Below, one piece after another: positions 1 through 5,783 of a DNA stretch of 39,151 nucleotides (positions are counted from its first letter, which is position 1; each line of letters begins with the position of its first letter). The stretch is from Bacteroidales bacterium (GTDB lineage Bacteria; Bacteroidota; Bacteroidia; Bacteroidales; JAADGE01): positions 1 to 39,151 of the forward strand of contig JANTGL010000002.1 of NCBI GenBank assembly GCA_024762915.1, read 5' to 3'. The notes below the pieces were generated by a model. It searched no databases. It saw nothing but the letters and a program-made list of their open reading frames with translations, and had not been told where the DNA came from. Position numbers and translations under genes: made by a program.

Positions 1-1
1 C

Positions 2-352
2 GAAGAAATTGACTATATCAATATTCACGGTACGGGCACGGCAAATAACGATTTATCGGAAGGCCGAGCCATGCTGAATGTTTTTGATAATAAAGTTCCG
101 AAATTCAGTTCTACAAAAGCCTATACAGGACACACTTTGGCTGCAGCCGGAAGTTTGGAAGCTGTTTTTTCCGTCTTATCATTACAAAATAAGATTATTT
201 TCCCGAATTTGCGTTTTCAAAATCCGATGAGCGAATTTCATTTAATTCCGGAAACGGAAGTCATAAAAAATACTGACATTAAACATATTATGTCTAATTC
301 TTTCGGTTTCGGCGGTAACGGAACGGTTTTAATAATTTCTGATATAAACTAG
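2..352 (+). CDS. Beta-ketoacyl-ACP synthase, C-terminal part (cut by window edge)
   Basis: The reading frame is open from base 2, so only the last third of a KAS II/FabF-type condensing enzyme is present. It would condense malonyl-ACP with a growing acyl chain in the cytoplasm. Visible signatures are HGTGT, with the first active-site His at bases 26-28, and GHTLAAAG, with the second active-site His at bases 131-133. The C-terminal glycine-rich FGFGGNG stretch precedes the stop. The cysteine nucleophile lies outside the window. A degenerate ketosynthase partner follows after 12 bases, which suggests a KS/chain-length-factor heterodimer of the aryl-polyene/flexirubin type. The family call rests on motifs; the pigment role is inferred from neighbours. 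Confidence 0.9.
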   Translation, partial: EEIDYINIHGTGTANNDLSEGRAMLNVFDNKVPKFSSTKAYTGHTLAAAGSLEAVFSVLSLQNKIIFPNLRFQNPMSEFHLIPETEVIKNTDIKHIMSNSFGFGGNGTVLIISDIN

Positions 353-364
353 TACATAAAAAAA

Positions 365-1429
365 ATGGCATTCATTAACGGAGCAGCAAGTATTTCACCT
401 CAAAATTCATTAGATTTTAATGAGTTTATGAAAGATATGCTCGTTTATGAAGATGATTATTTAAAATCCGTAAAACCGAATTACAAAGATTTTATGAAGC
501 CGATTGAGGCAAGACGCATGAGCAAAACTGTTAAAAACGGTATTATTTGTTCTCAAATTGCCATGCAACAAGCCGAAGTTGCAATGCCGGATGCAATCAT
601 TTTCGGTACAGGTTTGGGCATTGTTTCCGATACCGAAAAATTTTTGGAGAAAATGCTGAATGACAAAGAACAATTTCTTACACCGACTTCATTTATTCAA
701 TCGACACATAACACAGTTGCAGGTCAAATTGCCGGCAGAATTAAATGTCATAATTATAACTTCACATACGTAAACCGAGGATTTTCATTCGAGTCTGCCC
801 TACTCGATGCAATAATGCAGTTAAAAGAAGGTAAAAAAAATATTTTAGTCGGCGGCGGTGATGAAATGACTGATCATTATTATCATATCATAAAAAAAAC
901 AGGGCTTTGGAAAAATAATACTTTTAAAAATACGGATTTGCTTAAACATAAAACTCCGGGTGCTTTATGCGGTGAAGCCGTTTCATTTTTTGTTGTTTCC
1001 GAAGAAAAAAATCAGGAGACTTTTGCCGAATTAAAAGACTTAAAAATGTTTTACAAACCGAAAGGTGTTTCGGACATTCAAAATACAATTACTGATTTTC
1101 TGAAACAAAATAATCTGCAAATTTCTGATATTGATTTAATTATAACCGGTCATTCCGGAAACAAAAAAGATGATAAAATATTTGATACCGTACTTTCCTC
1201 GGAATTTCCCGAAACTCCGTCTGCTTTTTACAAGCATTTATGCGGCGAGTTCCAAACAGCAAGTGCTTTTGCTTTGTGGTTAGGTGCTAATATTATCAAA
1301 TTTCAGGAATATCCGGATTTTATAAAACTTAATGACAAAACACCGAATAAATTGAATAATGTTTTAATTTACAATCATTATTTTAACATCAATCATTCGT
1401 TAATATTGTTGAAGAAAGTTGAAAGGTAA
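365..1429 (+). CDS. Ketosynthase-like chain-length factor (catalytically degenerate)
   Basis: A thiolase-fold ketosynthase homologue of 354 residues, shorter than the roughly 410 usual for FabF. The catalytic positions look lost. The nucleophile region reads YVNRGFSFESALLDA with no Cys. The place of HGTGT reads TGHSGN. The place of GHTxxAAG reads CGEFQTASA. This matches the chain-length-factor partners of KS heterodimers in type II polyketide and aryl-polyene pathways, which shape the chain tunnel but do not condense. It starts 12 bases after the active ketosynthase and is very likely co-transcribed. Could also be called a 'beta-ketoacyl synthase' by automatic annotation. Its partner and the chain length it sets cannot be read from sequence. 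Confidence 0.8.
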   Translation: MAFINGAASISPQNSLDFNEFMKDMLVYEDDYLKSVKPNYKDFMKPIEARRMSKTVKNGIICSQIAMQQAEVAMPDAIIFGTGLGIVSDTEKFLEKMLNDKEQFLTPTSFIQSTHNTVAGQIAGRIKCHNYNFTYVNRGFSFESALLDAIMQLKEGKKNILVGGGDEMTDHYYHIIKKTGLWKNNTFKNTDLLKHKTPGALCGEAVSFFVVSEEKNQETFAELKDLKMFYKPKGVSDIQNTITDFLKQNNLQISDIDLIITGHSGNKKDDKIFDTVLSSEFPETPSAFYKHLCGEFQTASAFALWLGANIIKFQEYPDFIKLNDKTPNKLNNVLIYNHYFNINHSLILLKKVER

Positions 1430-1469
1430 ATGGAATAAGTTATGAATTTTTTTTATTGGCTTTTCAGTT

Positions 1470-1530
1470 AAAAGATTGAATGAGATTAATAAAAGATTGA
1501 ATGAGATTAATAAAAGATTGAATGAGATTG
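1470..1530 (+). repeat. 21-bp tandem repeat, 2.9 copies
   Basis: Units run 1470-1490, 1491-1511 and 1512-1530 (truncated). They begin AAAAGATTGAATGAG and are identical over their shared length. They lie between the chain-length factor and the deacetylase, just before a dispersed repeat copy. No open frame crosses them. Perfect identity suggests recent slippage. Confidence 0.9.
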
Positions 1531-1545
1531 AAATTTGAAACTAAA

Positions 1546-1575
1546 AAATCATAATAATCAGCGAAAATCTGCGTC
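1546..1575 (+). repeat. Dispersed intergenic repeat, copy R1
   Basis: A 30-base copy of a repeat that runs from AAATCAT to GCGTC and holds two similar octamers, AATCAGCG and AATCTGCG. The GCGTC end lies 6 bases before the deacetylase start codon. Related copies are at 2287-2317, 2709-2729, 3441-3461 and 5007-5027. Confidence 0.85.
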
Positions 1576-1581
1576 CGAACT

Positions 1582-2304
1582 ATGCTTAACTTCAAAAAAA
1601 CAAATATTATTTTCATATTCATCTTTCTCTCAATGATATTGATTGAAGTTTATTTACCATTTTCACAACTTTGGTATTTATTGCCTTTATTTATTTATTT
1701 ATCAATACTTTTCTTTGGTTCAAAAAATATTTGCTCACAGTTTTATGCAAAAGTAAAATGCACATCAGAAGACAAAAGTAAACTACACTTAACATTTGAT
1801 GACGGTCCGCATCCCGAAACAACTCCCGAAATATTAAAAATTCTTAAAAAATACAATCAAAAAGCAACTTTCTTTTGCATCGGTAAAAACATTGAACATT
1901 ATCCCGAAATTGCAAAAAAAATTATAAATGAAGGACATACAATCGGCAATCATTCGTTTTCGCATTCCTATTATTTTGATTTTTTCGGAACATCAAAAGT
2001 GATTACCGAACTTGATAAAACAAATCAATTAATAAAAGAACTGACCGGTAAAGATTGTCAAATTTTTCGTCCGCCATACGGTGTTACCAATCCGAATATT
2101 GCAAAAGCCGTAAAATTCTTAAATTTGCAGGTTGTCGGATGGAGCATTCGTTCATTGGATACGATAAAAGACAAAAAAACAGTTTTAAAAAGATTGCAAA
2201 AAGCTAAAGCCGGTGATATTATTTTGTTTCATGATACAAAAGAAGAAACACCTGAAATTTTAGATGAATTTTTGCGTTTATATGATGACGCAGATTTTCG
2301 CTGA
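1582..2304 (+). CDS. Polysaccharide deacetylase (NodB-type), membrane-anchored
   Basis: A 240-residue carbohydrate esterase 4 family protein that would remove acetyl groups from an N-acetylated sugar using a divalent metal. Motif 1 is TFDDGPHP with D73/D74, motif 2 is HSFSH with H124 and H128, and motif 3 is RPPYG. Two hydrophobic segments near residues 9-25 and 30-46 should anchor it in the inner membrane with the catalytic domain outside. Genes of this type recur in flexirubin clusters, but the substrate is unknown. The last codons (DADFR then TGA) are contributed by an inverted copy of the dispersed repeat, so the native C-terminus may have been altered. Confidence 0.85.
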   Translation: MLNFKKTNIIFIFIFLSMILIEVYLPFSQLWYLLPLFIYLSILFFGSKNICSQFYAKVKCTSEDKSKLHLTFDDGPHPETTPEILKILKKYNQKATFFCIGKNIEHYPEIAKKIINEGHTIGNHSFSHSYYFDFFGTSKVITELDKTNQLIKELTGKDCQIFRPPYGVTNPNIAKAVKFLNLQVVGWSIRSLDTIKDKKTVLKRLQKAKAGDIILFHDTKEETPEILDEFLRLYDDADFR

Positions 2305-2317
2305 TTTTTTATGATTT
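2287..2317 (-). repeat. Dispersed intergenic repeat, copy R2 (inverted)
   Basis: A 31-base copy in inverted orientation, reading GACGCAG on the plus strand and ending ATGATTT. It supplies the deacetylase stop codon and forms the left end of a frame around the GxxExxY gene, with copy R3 at the right. Confidence 0.85.
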
Positions 2318-2321
2318 AAAA

Positions 2322-2717
2322 ATGGATAATAATTTCAAACATTCCGATTTAACAAAAAAGATTATTAAAGCATTCTACAATGTTTATAATGAATTAGGAT
2401 ATGGTTTTTTAGAAAAAGTATATGAAAAAGCAATGATGCTTGAGCTGAAAGAAATTGGTTTAAATTGTAAAAGGCAGCAAGCAATAGAAGTAAAATACAA
2501 AAATCAAAACATAGGAGATTATTATGCCGATATTACTGTAAACAACCATGTTATAATCGAACTTAAAGCCGTAAAAAATATTATTAAAGAACACGAAATT
2601 CAACTTGTCCATTATTTAAAAGCAACAGATATTGAAGTGGGTTTGCTTTTAAATTTCGGACCCGAACCGCAAATTGTAAGAAGAGTACTGACAAAAGAAT
2701 ACAAAAATAAATCATAA
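2322..2717 (+). CDS. GxxExxY family protein (PD-(D/E)XK nuclease fold)
   Basis: A 131-residue protein of the GxxExxY family (PDDEXK_3 domain). The naming motif is visible as GFLEKVY near residue 28. A nuclease-like core follows: an aspartate in YYADITV, then IIELKAV, matching the D...ExK pattern of the PD-(D/E)XK fold. The family is common and often multi-copy, but no function is established. Here the gene interrupts the pigment operon between the deacetylase and the LolA-like gene. It is framed by inverted copies of a dispersed repeat (2287-2317 and 2709-2729), and its stop codon lies inside the right copy. This suggests a small mobile unit of about 440 bases. No biosynthetic role is expected. 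Confidence 0.85.
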   Translation: MDNNFKHSDLTKKIIKAFYNVYNELGYGFLEKVYEKAMMLELKEIGLNCKRQQAIEVKYKNQNIGDYYADITVNNHVIIELKAVKNIIKEHEIQLVHYLKATDIEVGLLLNFGPEPQIVRRVLTKEYKNKS

Positions 2718-2729
2718 TAAATCAGCGTC
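2709..2729 (+). repeat. Dispersed intergenic repeat, copy R3
   Basis: A 21-base short form that keeps the AATCAGCG octamer and lacks ten internal bases of the long form. It holds the GxxExxY stop codon (2715-2717) and ends 7 bases before the LolA-like start. Confidence 0.85.
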
Positions 2730-2736
2730 AAAAGAA

Positions 2737-3369
2737 ATGAAAACAATAACAACCTTATTAATTCTGACAATAAGCACAACATCATTTGCTCAAAACAGTA
2801 ATTTTAAAAAAGTCACTAATCCCGCTGCTGTTATTCAAAAATTGAATACCACTTCAAAAAACACAAAAACCATTGACAGCGATTTTAAGCAATTCAAACA
2901 TTTGGATATTTTGGAAAATGATATTGAAAGTACCGGTCATTTCAGTTTCCGGGCAACAGATAAAGTGCGTTGGGAATATATGCAACCCTATAAATATCTG
3001 ATTGTTATGAACGGGACCAATATGTGGATTAACGACGGCAGCAAAACCAAAAAATACGATACCAAATCCAATCAAATGTTTAAAGAAATTAACGATTTGA
3101 TGGTGGGAATGTTGCAGGGAAAAATTTTGAAAAGTGCTGAGTTTACCGTTGACTTCTTTGAAAATAAGAACCAAATACTTGCAAAATTAAAGCCCAAATC
3201 CGGTGAAATGCAAGAATTTTTGAGCGAAATGCAACTATTTTTTAACAAAAAAGATTACACGGTTGAAAAAATTAAAATGCTTGAAACTTCCGGTGATTAT
3301 ACATTAATCAAATTTTATAATCGAAAAATGAATGTTGAAATACCGAATTCGAAGTTTATTGTGAAATAA
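2737..3369 (+). CDS. LolA-like periplasmic outer-membrane lipoprotein carrier
   Basis: A 210-residue protein with a signal peptide (MKTITTLLILTISTTSFAQ, cleavage after about residue 18). It has LolA-family features: an early SDFKQFKHLD segment, the VRWEYMQPYKYLIVMNG core in which substrate and membrane contacts usually lie, then WINDG and a beta-rich remainder. LolA normally ferries lipoproteins across the periplasm. Aryl-polyene and flexirubin clusters carry dedicated LolA-like members, and the position here fits a carrier for the polyene lipid. The following lipoprotein could be its outer-membrane acceptor, as LolB is for LolA. Family assignment is firm; the polyene cargo is inferred. Confidence 0.8.
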   Translation: MKTITTLLILTISTTSFAQNSNFKKVTNPAAVIQKLNTTSKNTKTIDSDFKQFKHLDILENDIESTGHFSFRATDKVRWEYMQPYKYLIVMNGTNMWINDGSKTKKYDTKSNQMFKEINDLMVGMLQGKILKSAEFTVDFFENKNQILAKLKPKSGEMQEFLSEMQLFFNKKDYTVEKIKMLETSGDYTLIKFYNRKMNVEIPNSKFIVK

Positions 3370-3440
3370 TAAATTGAAAGTTAAAAGGGAAAATGGAATA
3401 AAATTAAACCCTGCACCTTTAAGGTTTTTACGATTAAAAA

Positions 3441-3461
3441 AAATCATAATAAATCTGCGTC
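3441..3461 (+). repeat. Dispersed intergenic repeat, copy R4
   Basis: A 21-base short form that keeps the AATCTGCG octamer. It follows a CCCTGCACCTTTAA block at 3409-3422. The same pair of blocks recurs in inverted order at 5007-5043. Confidence 0.85.
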
Positions 3462-3480
3462 TGTAAATATGCGTCCGAAA

Positions 3481-4080
3481 ATGAAAAAATCTATTGTCAT
3501 AATTCTTGTGCTGTTTCTGCAATCATGTGTCATTAGTAAATTTGAGAATTCAAACAATTCTTTTAACTATAAAAAAGTTTTTTCCGAAACCGGCAAATCA
3601 TATGTTTACAGAACACGAATTCATCTTTACGATAAAGATTTCTCGGGATTAATTGTAATAAAATCGCAAAAAAACGGTCATCGAATTGTTTTTCTTAATG
3701 AAATCGGTATGAAATTTTTTGATATTGAATTACTTTCAAAATCTTATAAAATCCATCAAATTTTTGAACCGATGAATAAAAAGATGCTTATTAAGTTGTT
3801 GGTCAGTGATTTTAATTTTATTTTAATGACTGATTTAAAAGGTGATACTATATTCCTGAAAGAAAAAAGATCTGAAGAATATGCTCTTAAAGCAAAAAAA
3901 GTTAAAAATATTTATTACTTTGACAAAAATACCTTACTTCCGAAAAAAGCATTCAAATATTCATTATTGAGAAAAACAACATTTTTAAAGTACGAAAAGT
4001 ATAAAAGCGGAATTCCGCAAAAAATCAGTATCAAACATAAAAATATTAAATTTGCAATGGAATTAAGTTTTATTAAATAA
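3481..4080 (+). CDS. Outer-membrane lipoprotein, LolB/DUF3261-like
   Basis: A predicted lipoprotein of 199 residues. I chose the start at 3481 because MKKSIVIILVLFLQSC is a compact signal peptide ending in a lipobox (LQS-C16). An in-frame ATG at 3469 would only add four residues that come from repeat-derived sequence. The body is beta-strand-rich with FSGLIVIKSQ and RIVFLNEIGMKFFDIE. That pattern resembles the small DUF3261/LolB-like lipoproteins of aryl-polyene clusters. I do not recognise the family with certainty. Lying right after a LolA-like carrier, it may receive the polyene product at the outer membrane. Confidence 0.55.
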   Translation: MKKSIVIILVLFLQSCVISKFENSNNSFNYKKVFSETGKSYVYRTRIHLYDKDFSGLIVIKSQKNGHRIVFLNEIGMKFFDIELLSKSYKIHQIFEPMNKKMLIKLLVSDFNFILMTDLKGDTIFLKEKRSEEYALKAKKVKNIYYFDKNTLLPKKAFKYSLLRKTTFLKYEKYKSGIPQKISIKHKNIKFAMELSFIK

Positions 4081-4096
4081 GAATTTCTTAATTTTG
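4078..4096 (+). promoter_or_regulatory. Toxin-antitoxin promoter with overlapping operator-like palindrome
   Basis: A 13-base palindrome, TAAGAATTTCTTA (4078-4090), begins in the stop codon of the preceding gene and overlaps a TAATTTTG box (4089-4096). That box matches the Bacteroidota -7 consensus TAnnTTTG. An AAGGA ribosome-binding-like site lies before the antitoxin ATG at 4113. The arrangement fits antitoxin autorepression, which is inferred. Confidence 0.5.
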
Positions 4097-4112
4097 TAAT
4101 AAAAGGAAGAAA

Positions 4113-4331
4113 ATGGAAACAGCCGAATTAAAATTAAAATTATTCAGATATATTGACAGCTTAGATGACAATCATTTAACATATGTTTATAATTTACTGA
4201 TTGACAAGGCAGACATTAATGATTTTTGGAATAATTTAACAGAATTTCAGAAAAAAGACATCGAAAAAGGATTGAATGATTTAAACGAAGGCAAAAGAAA
4301 AAATATTGAAGAAATTTTGAAAAAATATTAA
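4113..4331 (+). CDS. Antitoxin of a RelE/ParE-type module
   Basis: A small acidic-basic helical protein of 72 residues. The C-terminal half (FQKKDIEKGLNDLNEGKRKNIEEILKKY region) shows the IExGLxxLxxGxxxxxxE...KY pattern common in Bacteroidota addiction-module antitoxins, where this tail wraps the toxin. Its stop overlaps the toxin start by one base (TAATG), so translation is probably coupled. It has its own probable promoter and an operator-like palindrome. No clear DNA-binding domain is visible in the N-terminus, so which part would contact the operator is unknown. Confidence 0.7.
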   Translation: METAELKLKLFRYIDSLDDNHLTYVYNLLIDKADINDFWNNLTEFQKKDIEKGLNDLNEGKRKNIEEILKKY

Positions 4332-4630
4332 TGCAGTATCAAATATATATTTCTGAAACGGCTGAAAGAAATTTAGAATACATCTTCTTATATCTACAAA
4401 AAGAATGGTCTGAAAAAGTAAAAAATAATTTTAAATCTCAATTTTTAAATTATTTAGAACTGATTAAAAAAAATCCTTTTATTTTTCCTTCATCAAATAT
4501 AAAAAAAGAAATCAGAAGATGCATTATCACTAAACATAATGCTCTGTATTACAGAGTTTCAAATAATGTTATTGAAATAATCACAATACAGGATACAAGA
4601 CAAAACCCAGATAATTTCAAGCTAAAATAA
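4331..4630 (+). CDS. RelE/ParE-family toxin
   Basis: A 99-residue toxin of the RelE/ParE superfamily. It has the usual order: a beta strand (YQIYISETAERNLEYI), a helix pair (WSEKVKNNFKSQFLNYLELIKKNPFIFP), then strands with basic residues (RRCIITKHNALYYRV and EIITIQDTRQNP). The family either cleaves ribosome-bound mRNA (RelE) or poisons gyrase (ParE). The helix pair and the DTRQNP ending look closer to ParE. It is translated by one-base overlap with the antitoxin. It lies inside the pigment cluster between the lipoprotein and the dehydratase, and probably acts as a stabilising passenger. Confidence 0.8.
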   Translation: MQYQIYISETAERNLEYIFLYLQKEWSEKVKNNFKSQFLNYLELIKKNPFIFPSSNIKKEIRRCIITKHNALYYRVSNNVIEIITIQDTRQNPDNFKLK

Positions 4631-4634
4631 ATCG

Positions 4635-5024
4635 ATGCTTCTGAACAATTTTTACAAAATACAATCTGTAAGTTCACAATCTGAGAATGAGATTATTGCA
4701 ACAATAATTTTAAATCCCGAACATGAAATTTACAAAGGACATTTTCCGAATAATCCTGTTGTACCCGGTGTTGTAAGCGTTCAAATAATAAATGAAATTT
4801 TATCAAAGCATCTCGTAAAAAAATTAATGACTTCAAGTGCAAAAAGCATCAAATTTCCGGCAATGATAAATCCGAATGTTAACCCGCAACTTTTCGTAAA
4901 AATAAACTACACCGAAAACGAAGACAAAAGCTGTAAAGTTACGGCACAAATCTTTTTTGAAGATATTATCTTTTTAAAATTCAGCGGAAGTTTTCTGTTT
5001 TCTTCAGACGCAGATTTACGATGA
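4635..5024 (+). CDS. FabZ/ApeI-like 3-hydroxyacyl-ACP dehydratase (hot-dog fold)
   Basis: A 129-residue hot-dog protein that would dehydrate 3-hydroxyacyl-ACP to the enoyl form, which is needed at each cycle of polyene synthesis. The signature GHFPNNPVVPGV carries the catalytic His (H36). The position that holds the catalytic acid in FabZ, 14 residues after that His, is Gln (Q50) here. This places it with the divergent dehydratases of aryl-polyene clusters rather than housekeeping FabZ. The C-terminal DADLR and the TGA stop come from an inverted dispersed-repeat copy, so the native end may have been replaced. It follows the toxin gene by four bases. Confidence 0.8.
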   Translation: MLLNNFYKIQSVSSQSENEIIATIILNPEHEIYKGHFPNNPVVPGVVSVQIINEILSKHLVKKLMTSSAKSIKFPAMINPNVNPQLFVKINYTENEDKSCKVTAQIFFEDIIFLKFSGSFLFSSDADLR

Positions 5025-5027
5025 TTT
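5007..5027 (-). repeat. Dispersed intergenic repeat, copy R5 (inverted)
   Basis: A 21-base inverted short form that differs from R4 at two positions. It provides the dehydratase stop codon and is followed by the TTAAGGGTGCAGG block, the mirror of the order seen at 3409-3461. Confidence 0.85.
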
Positions 5028-5034
5028 CTTTTAA

Positions 5035-5083
5035 GGGTGCAGGATACAGGGTGCAAGGTGCAGGATACAGGGTGCATGATACA
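5035..5083 (+). repeat. GGGTGCAnGATACA tandem repeat
   Basis: Units at 5035-5048, 5049-5069 (with a seven-base insertion, AAGGTGC) and 5070-5083 follow GGGTGCAnGATACA. A stretch of AACTTT-type repeats follows at about 5105-5135. All lie in the 114-base gap between the convergent dehydratase and DUF218 genes, where no gene was seen. Confidence 0.85.
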
Positions 5084-5138
5084 AGTTTCAACTTCATACA
5101 TTTTTTAACTTTAAACTTTTAACTTTAATCTATTAACT

Positions 5139-5783
5139 TTAATCTTTTCCCTGTTCAATATTCAAACCCAAAGTCCCCATAAATTGTTTTAATTTGCTTT
5201 CACGCTTTTCAATAGAAATGAAATTTTTCTTAAAAGCCTTTGAAGGATCAATTACGGGTGATTTCAAATTCATAAATGTATCAACTTCTTTAAAAATTAT
5301 CGGTAATACACGAATATTCAAATCGTTATCAAGTTTAAATTTTCGCATCATAAAATTTTGAAACGGGTCGGTTGCCAAAGCAATCTTTTTAAAACCTTGT
5401 TTTCCGGCAAGTTTATAGGAATACCAAAGATTTTCCGTACTGTGTTCGGCAAGGGTATCCGTATAAATAATACTTCCGGGAATACCCAATTTTTCGGCAT
5501 ACAATTTCATAATAACGGCCTCATAATATGGAGAATAAACCGCAGCTCCCGAGTAAATAATATTCTTTGTAATTCCTCTTTGATACAGCAAATACGACCA
5601 ATACACACGCATTTTCATCACATCGTTCCATTCGTTTCCGTTGAAGGGCACACCGGGAACAATAATCGCATCATAGGGAGCATGTTTTGAGGATAATTTA
5701 TAGGCAAATTTTGAACATGAAGATAAACTAATGAATATCAATAATGTAAAAGTCAGCAACTTATTGTATCTCTTTACTATCAT
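5139..5783 (-). CDS. DUF218 (YdcF/ElyC/SanA-like) lipoprotein
   Basis: A 214-residue protein with a lipoprotein signal (LLIFISLSSC, Cys near residue 23) and a DUF218 domain. Domain marks are DAIIVPGVPFNG near the start, YSGAAVYSPYYEAVIMKLYAEKLG, the acidic TDTLAEHSTENL and a late ALATDPFQNFMMRKF. DUF218 proteins are linked to cell-envelope integrity and lipid-carrier metabolism, but no reaction is firmly known. Its start overlaps the end of the upstream C45 gene by four bases (ATGA), so the two are translated together. Co-occurrence with the polyene genes suggests an envelope step in pigment maturation; this is inferred. Confidence 0.8.
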   Translation of the reverse strand: MIVKRYNKLLTFTLLIFISLSSCSKFAYKLSSKHAPYDAIIVPGVPFNGNEWNDVMKMRVYWSYLLYQRGITKNIIYSGAAVYSPYYEAVIMKLYAEKLGIPGSIIYTDTLAEHSTENLWYSYKLAGKQGFKKIALATDPFQNFMMRKFKLDNDLNIRVLPIIFKEVDTFMNLKSPVIDPSKAFKKNFISIEKRESKLKQFMGTLGLNIEQGKD

